From Pseudoneurospora amorphoporcata (taxonomy: Eukaryota > Ascomycota > Sordariomycetes > Sordariales > Sordariaceae), in contig MU859202.1 in assembly GCA_033297205.1 (NCBI GenBank), positions 1 through 64,000 on the forward strand: a stretch of 64,000 nucleotides of DNA, given 5' to 3'. Positions 23,795 through 36,683 of the stretch are shown here, piece after piece. How positions within the stretch are numbered: position 1 is the stretch's first letter; each line of letters opens with the position of its first letter. Under the pieces are notes generated by a model. The model was not told where the DNA came from and searched no databases. It was given only the letters and a program-made list of their open reading frames with translations. Made by a program: the position numbers and the translations under genes.

Positions 23795-26700
23795 CCGTCA
23801 TCAATACTATACTATCCTATCTTTGGCAAGCCGGGTACTAGATATAGATATAGCTCGAGGATTGTCGGACGGTAGAAACAGAAACACCACACGATACCAC
23901 ATCACAAAACCCCATCTACCATCATCTGGTTGGTAGGGAATAGTACCCAGCAACGCGAGAAGTGGGGAGCAGAGATGGTAATCTACCACGACTCCACGAG
24001 ACTACGAACGGCGATGATGGACGATGGATGTGTTAATTCGAGCGGTGTTCATCCGGCCTGCCTGCCGGTGTAGAGTACAGTAGTAGATGGGGAGGAGGAC
24101 GGCGGCCGGTGGAGAAGAAATTGCCGGCCCTACATACATAGTACTAATCAACTTGCAGGGCATATTCTGCTCACCGCGATTCCAATTTTTGTTTTGTTTT
24201 GTGTGCATGCATTGTGCATGGCCGGTCGGCTGTATGCAAGCACGACTTGACGACAACGTCGGTGTCGCTAGGGAGTCATGCTAAGCTATGCTACAACAGG
24301 GCCGCTTCGTTTCCAATTTGTTCTCGAGTCGGTGTCGGGTCGGGCGGTGGGTGTCGTCGTTTAGTTGGACTGCAGATGAAGAATGAATGAATGGCTGTGG
24401 CAGGGAGCTAGGGTTCGGGAGGCCGCGCCCGGAGACCGGGGGCGGCCGGGGTCCGGGTTGGTTCAAGGGCACTTCGGGATCCACATTGAATTTGACGAAA
24501 GTTCGGCGGCGCGGCGGCGTCTGTGGTGGTGCCCGGGGTTAGTAGCAGGCCCGCTGAGACATCGCTAACAGAGCGGTGGGCTGAACACTTAACCTATTCA
24601 CGGCTAGCTTCTAGTTGTTGGGGTGGTGGGGGACAGGCGCCAGGCATCCACAGACTTTTGTGCCTTGGGGCCCTGGGAGCCTGAGGAAGGAAGAACAGAC
24701 AAAGAAAGAAAGAAAGAAAGAAATGGTGGCCAGCCGGCCTCCTCCAGCTGGCACGGTAGTGATGGACTTTCCCGGGCTTCCGGGCATCCTCCCACCGGCT
24801 GGCAATGGGCCTGGCCACCGGATGAATTCCATGTGCCCCGTTGGGTGATGGTGTAGGCTGGGAAAGGATCCACTCTCACCACTCTCTTGAGGCTCTCTCA
24901 CAGAGTGGGATTGTACTGTGTAGAGGTAGGGTGAGCTGTTAATGCAGTGATGGTGTGCTGTCGCTGCAGTAGCAAAGTTGTAGGTTGAAACCGTCCAAGT
25001 GACCTACCGAGTACGGGTTGGTTATCATTGATGGTAAAACATCTCGACTGGCCAATCGGTCACGCACGCATCTCACTGCGTTGTTCGAAGACTCCATGGT
25101 TTTGCTGCCTTAGATGATGCGCGCCAGCAGTGCCGCGGAATGCAAAAAGACGAGCTACGAGTTGTCCCAACAGTGATACCACACAACTATTTGTGGGGTA
25201 GTAAATCCAGTGTTTGATACATATCTAAAGCATTGTAAGCATGCCGATTATAGGCGCGGGGAGTGGTTGCCGCGGAGTCTCTGGGACGTTATGATGGTGG
25301 AGTTGTCGTCAGCTGCGTACACATTTAGAGGATGTCGTCGAATAGGTTGAAGTGCTGATGAAATCGAATTGGGATCGTTATCGGCAACCTTTGGGGACTC
25401 GGAACGTGGTACAACAGAAAGCATAGGGCCGATAACTGGTAGTCCGGACTTGAGATCAGGATAGAGGCTCATAGCTTAGGCTCTGACAGAAGAAACCATA
25501 GAATTGTGTTTGGCAAACAATCTGGTAGCACAACTTGGCTAAAACTGATAACTCTTATTTCTCAGTTCTTTTGGCGTATTTGCCTCCAACTCACCCAGTA
25601 TGGCTTCGAAAATCTCCATCAAAACGATCAATGATTCCACAGCGCTTTCTCAACCTGTCCAGTTAAAGGCACCAGACACTGGACGACCAGTAAGGCGTTC
25701 TCGTGTAAAAGCGCCCTTACCGCGACAGTATCAGATATCTTTTCTTCTGTGCTTCAGAATTTTCGCCTCTTTTTTGCTTCTTTGATTTGATCAGTCCTAT
25801 CTCCCACAACTTCTCCGGTCCCGAAAAGTGAAACCGAACTCCGATTTTTGAAACGGCGCCCTCGGCGCCCAGATGGCGCACCAAGCAGCTCCAAAAGCAA
25901 GTTCGCAAAAAGGCAAAAGGAAAACAGCAACAGCACCATGATCCATCATTAGATGCCAAGACTCGTCACTATACAACAATCACAAAATACGTAAGACAGG
26001 CAACCTGCAAAAACAAAAATATACTACTACTTTGGAAGAAAAAGTGAGGTCAGACAGATATAACTGATCTGCGTTCTGTCGTAATTATCCGGTGGAGTGT
26101 CTGAGTCTGTGGAAAGAGTTAGAGCGAAATTCTTTTTTCTGTGTGTAATATACCTACTAGAGGTATGTAGACGCGCTTGTCCACCACACACCGTGACACG
26201 CGGCAGAACGACGTTGCGGCACGGAAAGCGCCACAGATACGCATGATTGATCTCTATGTTCGCCGAACAAGTGACCATGCCTGGTACCATGGAAACAGAA
26301 TATCCAAAGTTTGGGAGGGTGTCACCTCGAAAAGCTGTTGACGTTTGCTCACTGCATTCTACCTGTATATGTGCATTTCGCTGGTGCTGGGCCGTAAGCT
26401 CACATAGAAAGCTTTTTTAAACGAACTCTTCCACCGTTTAGTCCCGCTTTCTGACTAGCATTATTCCATGCATACATACATTAACACATGCAATGCATGT
26501 GAGACGAGACTACCAGCAAGCAGGCTCACGCACGGCCTCCAAACTACGCAGCCCATACGATCCCGCGTTTTCTTTCAACGTCTTCTTCTTATTATTATTT
26601 TTTTTTTTTTTCCCTCCCGAGAGGGGCAGGGAGGAGGGCAAGGAGGGGCAACAAGAGGGTAAAGCACAAAAAGAAAAAGGTGGGTGACTTTTGGCAGTAA

Positions 26701-27596
26701 CACACGGCAAAACGATGGAGGGGTGGAAATGATGTTGTGAGAGGCTGAGAGGCTTCGGCTTTGGAGACATAGGCTTGACGGAGGGGCATGACAATCCGAA
26801 CACATAAACCACGGAACTGCCAATGACAGATAACAGAGAATCTGCAGGTACGCTCACGGACTGTGAGAGATCTGCAATGGCAGATTACACTAGAAAAAGG
26901 GAAAATAGACTTGTTTATATGGACAGCTGCGTAACCTATCTAATATCTATCTATCTATCTATCACCTTTGTTGTGGATGTTGAGTTGTGATGTACGCAGC
27001 GCCGCAAAAGGCAGTACAGGTTCATTGCAGCGTTTCTTCTGAAAGCCTGAATGACCGAGGAGTCAAGATACAACGATCAAAAGCCAAAAAGAAAACGTGT
27101 AACAAATGCTACATCAACCTGAAGCAGAAAAAAAAAAGTTAGAAGCCACCATCAGCACAGTTGCAGTCGCACCTGTTGTTCCGAAGGCGGTCAACAACCG
27201 AAAGAAGGCAAAGCAACGCCATCATCGCAGGTACGGTTACCAAACAGGCAGGTAGGTGCGGTTAGTAAAGCAAAAAGCTACAGTACCGGTCTCCGTCCCC
27301 CGTCCCCGTTGTGTCCGTGCTGCCCGTGATCCCCGATGCCTGTGATGCGGCGAGAGGGTAAATGCAGGCACCGCAGGATACATATGCACACTAAAACAGA
27401 ACTGTCACCTGCATGAACATTTTGTTTGGTCCCTGTGAAGTCTGTGAATGAACGACGGAAGACGGGGACCGTCGCCCGGCTGGACCACCGCCTGAAAGGA
27501 CAGAGACACGGGCACGGTCCACGACACCACCCAGAGAGAGTGGCTGGTTGAAGTGCAAAGCGGGGTGTTTGGATAAACAAAGAAACACAAAGAGCC

Positions 27597-27643
27597 AAAA
27601 AAAAAAAAAAAAAGAAACAAAAAAAAAAAAAAAAAAAAAAAAA
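27597..27643 (+). repeat. Interrupted poly-A tract
   Basis: A17 and A25 separated by GAAAC. No retroposon body with target duplication could be recognised next to it. Confidence 0.9.
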
Positions 27644-28400
27644 CCTTTGGCTTCAAAATCAAAATCGAATTGGTCATGACCGCCGTATTGCTCATGGTGG
27701 GTGGTACTTGATAAATTGTTTGGGACTTTGGGCGGGGGAAACATCCAAACAATATACAAGAGAGAATAGGTATGACTTGCGATGCCATCATGATGGGACA
27801 GATGCAAACCCAAATTGTCGTCCGTACGTGATATCTTCCGTCCACTCCGAGGCTGACCTCAAACCCGAACAACCAAGTGGCCACATACGGAAAGCCGTAG
27901 TTTGGGAGGAGGATGTCATTGTCTCATTCGCCTTCTCTCGTGTTTCACTTCGTTCCTCCACTCACGATGCCGTCAGTGCAATCATCTGACTGGAGATGTC
28001 GAACTCAATACCGTAGCCGAACAACTCACCGAATCCTTCGCTGCCATATCGTCATTTTCCATCAATCCTTCTGCAAATGGCCACCGTCAGCATCACCGTA
28101 CAGTGTTGGACGTCCATCTATCTCACCGTAGTGCTGTAAATAGTGGTATAGTCCAGTGGGCAAAATGCCTTTGTTCACACAGATGGATAATCTTGATGCT
28201 CTTTTCATCCATTCGCCTCTTCGTTTTTTCTTCTCCTATAATCCCATAATGTTTCTCGTCTCCCACTTGGTGTACCCTACCCTAAACCAGCTCACCTAGA
28301 TACTCCCACTCAAACTCCGTCGCATCGTCGAAACAGTTCCAGTCCTAAGAATGGAAACATGGAATATTCTTCCCTCCCCACCACTGAGTGCACCACTACG

Positions 28401-28446
28401 GTGTAGACTCGTAGTACACGTGTAGACTCGTAGTACACGTGTAGAC
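28401..28446 (+). repeat. 19-bp tandem repeat with palindromic ends
   Basis: The unit GTGTAGACTCGTAGTACAC occurs twice in full and once in part (GTGTAGAC). The ends GTGTA and TACAC pair, so each unit can form a small hairpin and the junction ACACGTGT is itself a palindrome. Confidence 0.8.
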
Positions 28447-28613
28447 AGACATTTCCCAGAAGTCGGAGGTCAAACCAATTCCGGCAGTGAAGCCCGTGAG
28501 CGGAACACGACGCAAGCCGTGAAGGTTTTCCGCTTCTTTTCCATCTCAGGTATCTTTAGGCCGACGACGGATGGCCGGGGGAAGAAGGGAAGGGTTGGTG
28601 GGGTGGTGTCCGC

Positions 28614-28643
28614 TTTTTTTTTTTTTTTGTTTTTTTTTTTTTT
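28614..28643 (+). repeat. Poly-T tract (T15-G-T14)
   Basis: Thirty bases of T with one G; a homopolymer run in the intergenic interval. Confidence 0.9.
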
Positions 28644-31600
28644 GCCCTGGTGGTGTGCCAAGTTCTTCCAGAAGGCCGAGAGAAGGACCTGCGACGCCGA
28701 CGAGCCCTGTTCGGGTGCCCTGCCTTTCTGGCGAGACGGCTGTGAGCTAAAACCGTAAACGCAAACTGCCCATGTTGGAATCCACTGTAAACCTTGCCTA
28801 GGGCAGTTTTTCGTATCCAGCAGAGTTACAATTCATTTCCCGCGACATTGGAAGCGAGCCCGACCTGGTCAGTATGGTCTCCGTTCCCAAAAAGCGTTCC
28901 TGCGTGGAGATTGATATGCCGAAACCGAATGGACGGCAAAAACTCGAAATCTCGGGGCTAGAGAGGCTAGCGAAGTGTAGAGCCCATTGCGTATGTAAGT
29001 GTATGTATCGAGGGGAAAAAAACCAGTGATCAATTTGGCATAAAACATTTCGCGTGTTTCTCTGCTTTGCCCACTATGCGGTTCCGCCGGCCGGGGAAGT
29101 ATGACGCGAGTGATACGCTTCGATTGACAATTCCGAGACTGTTGTTGTTGCGACGTATGTCTTTGATGCACCTCCTCCTTCCATGCTCCGTACCGATGAT
29201 CAAATCGTCTGTTTCGTTTCCTCTGCCGTGTCTCCAAACTTGGGAACGACGAACATTACGTAACCGATCAACAAGTTGGTGAAACGGAACAGAAACAGCA
29301 ATGACGAGATGATATGTTGCTGTTGCGTGGAGCGAAAATGGTCCCGAGATATTTTGGCTCCCAATGACCCAATCTTGCACAGCAACCCACGCAAGTGGAG
29401 ATGATGTTGCAAAAGTGAAGGTATCCTCGACCCAGCCCATGTAAGGTACGGCGTTTTGTATGATCAACACTGATGGGATGTTCCCAGGCAGGGAGATGGT
29501 CAGTACTCACCTGATTGCGTATCGTAAGGTATCGTTCGTCTGAATATCAACCCCACGCCGATTGCCTTGTTGCATCTTTTGGTACTTCTCTGCAGTGATC
29601 AGTTGCGCTGCCACTGCCGATTCTACCTACATCGAGTCAATGCTGGAACTCAGGGTACCCAATAGCTCCTTAGCAGATCCCAAGCGTCCCCTAATTGACC
29701 GGTGTGTATTCTATCACCACTTTTGTCCCTTCGACCGTCATATTATCAGCGGGTTCTTGAGAGCTGGATCACCGGAAAACATAGATGGATTGCCCTTGAA
29801 ACCTTCCAGAAGGCCCATCGCCAGGGCCCGGGGAAATGCCTACGGAGTGCCTATTGGTCGAGTCAGACAGGCGTTCCTGCGCTAGTGGAAACGTTCGCGA
29901 TGGCATCTGGGACACGCACGATGCAAGTGCAACAGCGCCGGAGAACAGCCGTTCTTGATGCTTTACCGACCCTTAAACCGAGTGTGTTTTGACGGTTTGG
30001 GTTGCAACGACACCTGGGGTTTCATCCAATTTCTCCAGAGCCATATTGCCCAAACTTATCATGAGTCTGATATAACATTTGCCGGTCTTGTCCCTTCAAG
30101 AGCCGAGGCGAGCAGCCCGCATGTACGGTCGCTGCCGTGAGGACGGTATCGGAATCCCTGTCTTTATTCCGTTTCCTGATTGCTCAATGGCTTGTGTTCG
30201 TATGGGTCCATACTTCGTCGTGGTCTCAGTGCGGTACAGAGCAGAGACTGTGCTATGCACGGTAAGAGGTTGCGTGATATCTTCCCCGCCATACCAGAGC
30301 GAATTGACCACTGGTTATTCTCTCAACTGCTCGCCAGGCCGGCAACTGCTGGCAAAGCCTGTGCTCTGGAGCATTGCTATTGCTCCATGTTGACCGCTCC
30401 ACTGACAGACCGCCGCCTCACTGTAGAGAGGTATTGGAACTGTCGGCCTTCGAACTTGGCGGCCGGTCTACACGTGCGGACCGCAGCGAGGAACGGACCA
30501 CTTGTGGAGGCTGTTCGGGCCGTATCCCGGACCGCTCACTCCATCATTGCCATGCTTCAATCTCGAAGCAATACTGGGCGAACCTGGAGACCGGACGCTC
30601 ATGAACAACCATGGACTGTATATTTTGGCAGTTACAATGAGGCTCGGGATTTGAATTGGTCTCATGTTCGACGCGATGGCCCGCTCACATGGTCTGCCTT
30701 CGCCTCCCATTGTCGTCCCAGTCACCCGGCATTACAATCTGGTCCGGGGTCTTCCACCTCGGTGTGTATTTGCGGCCCGTTGGTAACGGTCCGGGGCAGG
30801 CTTGTCCATGGACACCCGTTGCCGCAAGGGTCCGCCGAATACACCGTAGGTTGATAGGGCTTGCTTGGGCCTGTCTATACCGGTACTTGAGCAGCTGTAG
30901 CCTGTAAACAATCGCTGCCGTCCCACATGCAAACAAGTTGATGAACAGACTTTAAAATGAGGATAGCGGTGGACCCTGGAACCCCTAATCGGTCATGGCG
31001 ATGTAGATCCGTATAGCCTTTGAAGGGTAAAAGCCCGAGCCATCAAAGGAGGGCATTTCTACCTTGGTATCGTGCGCTGTGCCTCCAAGCTGTAACGGGT
31101 TTGGGTGACGCAAGTCCGCCTCAGTTGTGATTGAAGACGTTAGTAATGTTTGAAGCGGTTCAGAGCCTCACTTCCCAGGCTGGCGTGTGAACCCCAATGT
31201 CCAACTGGCGAGCCTGCTAGTTCAGCCAGATCAGGCAGCTTGCACAGTCCTTCATGTCGACGGTGGCAAAACAAAGCTGATGATCCGATTCGACACGGTC
31301 ATGATTTCAGACCAGGTTGGTTATGCCCACGTGTCTTTGAGCCGGGAATTGTTTGACGAGCATGCTCGGCGTACTGTGCTACAATACACTACATACCAGT
31401 GCAGGCAAGGTCAGTAAAATAACTTGACTGTAGATACGCCGTCTGATTGCGTGAGTTGCTACGCGTCGAGAGCAATCATGAGACAGGTGGCCTCAAACGT
31501 TGTGCCTTCTCCGTCGCTGTGGGCCAATGGCCGAGTTTGGCATCGCATTGAGGTTGTGCACGACATCCGAGTACATTCACAATGGTCAGGAAATGTCCGT

Positions 31601-34600
31601 AGGCAACGTCTGTGGGTGAGAGAGTAGCATCGCTTTGGATGATGGAGGATGTAAACGATAGGACCAGCCTATCACAACGATGAGAGACGGCAAACCAACC
31701 TTGTCTCAAGCTTGTGTGAAAATCCGGCCTCTGTACCTGCAGATTAGTGCGTCTTTTCTTTGCAGTAGCGCCTGTGCAGATGCAGACCGCCTGCAAGGTA
31801 CAGAAACCGTCACCAGTTCTGGGTGCGAGTGAGATTCAAACATCACAACCTTGACAACCCCATCCAAGCAGACCACAATGTAGCTGTACACAGTGTCGTA
31901 GGTAGGCGCCTGGACTCGACTGTGTGAGTTTGAATACTAGGAACATATTTCTTTCTGTAATACTCTCCCTCAAGCAAAGCTCATGTTGGAGCAGGCCGTA
32001 TGGGAACCGAAGTCCTGATGACCGGTGTCCAGCACGCAAGACGCGGAAAGCACAGCGAACCGGGCTAATGCGATCATACCGTTCCATGCATTGAAGGCAG
32101 TGAAGGCTGGGAGATTAATCCGGGGTAAAGTAATGGAGTCCGGGCGATGCTACCGAAAGTGTCGAAGAAATGTGTTTCGGGTCCGAGCGAGACCGTGGGC
32201 GGCGAGTCCAGAGTCGGCCGTGGAAGGAAGGCACGCAAATGACTTCTAGAAGGCTGGAATTTCTGGCCGGCAGCACTTCCGCCAACTGCTTCACCTCTTG
32301 GGGGACGGGCAGGGCGCTGGGTGTGAGCGGGGACCCAAGAAGCCAGCCGTCAGCGGCCAGGCGAGACAGGCTCCCAAGGTCCCCAGGCTAGCAGATACCT
32401 ATACTATCTAGGTTAGCCTTCATGTACTGTAAAGCAGGCGGTCAAGGCGGTGTGAAGATGGAACCTGGTTCGAAAGACCAGGGTAACAATTGGGGCCTTG
32501 GAGGTGCACTGATGAAGCGACTGGACTCGAAGTTGAAGATCCTGTGAAGTTGTGGATGTGATGACGGCGTTTGGTGCTTGCCTCGAGAATGGCATTTGAG
32601 AGGTTTGGAAGACTCGGACGGGAAGGCTTGAAGGGCTTTTCCAGGTACGCTGTGGGCAAACCTCGGAAAATGTTTGGCATGATTGCCATTTTGATTGTCA
32701 GATTTGCAGTTTGAGGTCTTTGAAGAATTTGCGATGCTGCTCAGGCGAATAGCCAGCAAGGTGCGCACATGCTTTGCGTTGCTTCGAGTGCTGGGTGCCT
32801 GAGTTGTTTCTCTCGCTAGATTTGCATTGTCGATCGTAGGGAAATTCTGCATCTGTCTTATCCAATCCGCCTCGCACACTCGCCAGCGATGCCTTTTACT
32901 GCAAGTAAAGTCGCGATTCACAAACCCTGCCGTCCGGACCTTTGGTAAAGATCCGCTGCAAGTCCGCAGTGTAGTGTACGAACCTAAGTCAGTAGGAAGG
33001 CAAGAGCTGCCCGTCAAACCCGTGTTCGCGTCAGAAATGTTGGACAGCGAGTTTTGGTTGCTGCAATTTCGAGTTAAGACGCTGATTCTGATTTGACGAC
33101 ACCCACCGAGTTTGCCACCGTGACTGCCCAGTAGAATCAATAGCGTTGTAGTCCAATGTGATGGAAAACTGCCTGACACCACCATCATAAAAAAAAATCA
33201 AAGACACGAGATGCGGAGGGCCGGCTACGTACCGCGCGGCGCTCACCTCTTTCTGTCACAATCACCGGCCTCATTGGTGACGGCGCGTCTTGACTGGCGG
33301 CAGCAAATAGCGATACATTATCGACCGGGTGATGATGCATCGGAGGGGCAAGTCTGGCGAGCTATTCGTGACGGCCCCGTCGTCCGTGTCACTGCTGTGA
33401 GCCTTTGCTGCCGATACCCTCGAGATCCCGTAGTCGACGGCCACTACTGGTTCCCTCGTCGGTGCTTGTGTGGCCACATCCGTCATCTCTGTCCATCATC
33501 ACACCCGATCGATATGCTGGGCTACAGCGTACCTGCGTGAGGTCTCCCGGCCGTTTCATGTGTTTTCCATCGCTGCGACCACTTGGGTACGGCGGCCGCG
33601 GGGGACAGTCTCTGTTTGGCTGCCAATCGCACACCTTGACGCTGAGACGTGCACTATCACTGCCCCGCGCGAGCATTAGGGTCGTCGCGGTTGCCGCATG
33701 AGGCGATTTTTAGATTTCAATTGAACCTCGAAAAGTGCAAGAGCGTATGTCTCGAGTCTGGGTTTGCTTCTTCTGATGAGTGATGACGGATGGTTGATGC
33801 GTTGCCGGGGCCAGACCCCGCTCAAATAACACAGACTGGGCAGCTACGGGGACGGAACCGGGTCGCAGCTGTGGGTCCATTTTGCGGGAATCCACACCAT
33901 ATTTCAGGCACGCCGACCCGATTTGCTTGTCAACTGAAGCGAAGCCAAATGAACGGGAGATCCGACGGCGGAGCAACACCATCCTTCTTTCTTTTGTGTG
34001 CTTGTCTCACTCTGCCACAATTCTCTCTGAAAAGTCTTCACGTACCTAGGTAGCTATCACTTGGTTCAAAACATCTGTCAGAGGCAGCCATTTTAGCGCG
34101 GCAGCTGCTCAATGACCATGCACCAAACAAAACACTTGCTTGGGTTTCAGCTACTGCGTATCAAAAAGTCGTAGAGTATAGGGCATGGCGCATTATGCTA
34201 CGGCTTCATTGGCCTAATCAACCCCATCAACCTCAATTATCCCAATTCACCCCACCTCATCCACACCATCCGACACACGGCGACACCACCGCATCTCTCT
34301 GTCAGTGTCGTCGTCGCTGCTTCCTTGCTGGCCCGCCTTTTGCCTGCGTCCATTATTTCGCTGAAGCAGCGGGCGGGGACGTGTGGGAGTTGTCTCGCAG
34401 GGCCTGGTGCTAGGAGTATTTTGCCTGGCTCCCCGGCTCTGGCCTTGGGATCCGGATGGACCCATCAACCTAGCTGCCCATTTCCCTTCTCGCCCATTTT
34501 TACTCCAGAGCTGTTACCGACAATACGACCCATGTATGGCTCCGGCCGGGACCATTCAAGCTCAAATTTCGGTAATCTACACAGTACAGGCAATATTCAC

Positions 34601-36394
34601 AAGCCCTTGGGCCGTCTAGACAGAAGTGGTGGACGGCGACAGCTTGTTCGGCGTGGGATGAGCATGATCCATCAGAAGCCCGTTGCGTGAGCGTCGTCGA
34701 GCGAGTGTCCTTCTCTTGGGCTTGACCGCAGAATCATGACCTACAGCTCTGCAGCTCTCTGCTACCACACAGTAATTCCTAGCTGCTCCACCAAAGCTAC
34801 ATACACCTCTGGCAGGCATCGTCAAGCTCACTGTCCAGACTGTGAAGTTGCTGGACCCGGGGTCTTGTCACAACACCCCCATCTTACCGGAATACTCCCG
34901 TCTGCCGCTGGCCCGGACCCTATTTGCTCTGCTTGGAGATACCATGCTAACCAATGATGCCCTGTAGACGTGGACCATGCCCAATCCCAGCTCCGTCTGG
35001 ACTAATTCTCGGCCAGACAAGCCAGACGCACAATCACCGTATTAAACACAGTGCGTATTCTTACGGTTCGCTGAGGATCGGACGAACCTTGGGCGGGTGC
35101 TCATCTGAACTCCTCATTGTGTACGCTTCGTTGTATTCCCCATTCCCAGTTGCCCGGATGAGGACGGCAACCCAGAGCCTTGGTGGAGCGACATAATCGT
35201 CGTAAAACATCGGAGCCGCGATGGCAACCACAGCAAGAAAAGCACGCACGTATTGGATGGGAGCCGAGCCTCTCAACGGGCTCTACGGCCTCCGTGCCTT
35301 CTCGTTGCTCAACCTCGGTCCTCACTCCGAGGCAACCGGAGCAGTCAACACAGCAAACCAGGTCCTCAGCACCGGGACTGGAGTGGTCCGCTGTGTGCGA
35401 GCACCACAGCGAGCTGCTGGCTTTCACTGGGGCCGCTCATGTCGTCGGCGACACTAGAGAGCACTCGGGCCTGCAAGATCGCTGGTCGCGGTCCACTGGA
35501 AAGCTTAGGTCGAGGTACCCGTGCTGTGGTTCGCTCTGTGGTACCCTCACTCAGGCTGCTGCTTGCTCGAGTCCGGAATTAGAATAGTACCAGAATTGGA
35601 CTGGCGGCTGTGCCTTTCGTCTCATCCAGACAAGCCAGAGTCCACCCACACCCACCCGTCCTCTCTGATGTTGCCGTCCACCGTTCACCTCTCCCCCTCA
35701 GATATGATGACATGGGTCAGGTGGGCACGGTGGGTTCCTGAACTTCCCAGTCTGTCCAGTCCAAGGTACCTGTCACCTCCAAGCGAGGCCAGCCAGTATG
35801 CATTTCTACTAGTGAAAAGTATACGTACATGGCTCTCTGGTACGCACCCACATGTACACCTCTCAGCCAAAGTGCATAGACCATACCCGGACAGTACATC
35901 CCGGGTGGTGTGCTGGGGCCTGGTTGTCCTGGGGCGCGGTGTCGACCATCCCGGCTTGCCCAGTCTCACCAGTCGAAGCCGGTTCCTGTCCAGCGCCGTT
36001 GCATCGTCTTTTGCCCGCTGATCTCGGTGGGAACTTACTTATCCTCCCAGGGTCCCCGTCTCCACGCTTCCTCTTTCTACTCTCGAGATCGGCATATCTT
36101 GTTCTTGGACGTGTGGTGTATTTATTCCTTTACTTATCGGTCTCTGCCCTCTTTTTGGACCTCGAGATTTTGGATAACACTCCTTCGTTTCCATCTGATA
36201 TTTACATCACCACTTGGTCTCAGTCAACCACTTCACCATTGGCACCAGCTCGACGACAATTCAAGCTCTCGATCCGGTTTATGTACAACGACCTATTAAT
36301 CTAGACTGCCAGCCTGTCTTTTTCCCGGAGGAAATCAGTCAACACCATCATTAGCCCTTCACGGCACGAAGCAATAGTAACAACACGACGCGAC

Positions 36395-36425
36395 ATCTAT
36401 ATATATTTATACATATATACATACG
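36395..36425 (+). promoter_or_regulatory. TATA-rich element upstream of seb-1
   Basis: CATCTATATATATTTATACA and following TATA repeats lie about 155-185 bp upstream of the seb-1 start codon. Such a stretch could serve as the core promoter, giving a leader of roughly 100 nt or more; this is inferred from position only. Confidence 0.35.
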
Positions 36426-36548
36426 CAACTACCTAATACATAAACACCCAAACGTCACAGGCATCCATCGACTGCCACGGTAACAAAAGCTACTGCCTCA
36501 TACCTGGTGGGTACCAACAGTCAACAACTTGGGAGGAACAAGCAGCTA

Positions 36549-36683
36549 ATGGCAGGACAGCACACTATAATACAATCAAGATGGAAGACATCATGGCCCA
36601 GCCCTTCATCTTCTACGAGTCAGACGCCAGCCCCGAGAGGCAACAACGGCAGCACATCTTCAACCCTTTCCCCTACCAGATGA
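36549..36683 (+). other. Upstream ORF overlapping the seb-1 start
   Basis: An ATG 32 nt before the seb-1 ATG opens a 44-codon frame in a different reading frame, which ends at TGA 36681-36683, about 100 nt inside the seb-1 coding region. If transcription starts upstream of 36549, ribosomes using this ATG would bypass the seb-1 start, so it could repress seb-1 translation. The leader limit is unknown, and no peptide conservation can be judged here. Confidence 0.45.

Larger units (their letters stand above)
21586..36394. other. 15-kb interval without a convincing protein gene
   Basis: Read on both strands; no conserved domain, no extended spliced frame and no tRNA or 5S rRNA gene was found. 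Many short frames exist, the longest being 30180-30854 (+, 224 codons from a TTG) and 32442-33188 (-, 248 codons), and neither resembles a known family. A 61-codon frame with a good ATG context starts at 25600 (+). Microsatellites and homopolymers are frequent. The interval is long for this kind of genome and lies directly upstream of the seb-1 transcription factor gene, so it may hold long regulatory DNA or non-coding RNA. Confidence 0.5.

Noticed and set aside
25600..25785. 61-codon + strand frame with a good ATG context
   Set aside because: Short, with no partner exon or homology that I can recognise; left in the description of the interval only.
27597..27643. Poly-A tract as the tail of a retroposon
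   Set aside because: No target duplication and no recognisable body upstream; treated as a simple homopolymer.
30180..30854. 224-codon + strand frame in the gene-poor interval
   Set aside because: Starts at TTG, has no recognisable domain and is overlapped by other open frames on both strands.
32442..33188. 248-codon minus-strand frame
   Set aside because: No domain and low-complexity Ser/Asn/His composition; not enough to call a gene without transcript data.
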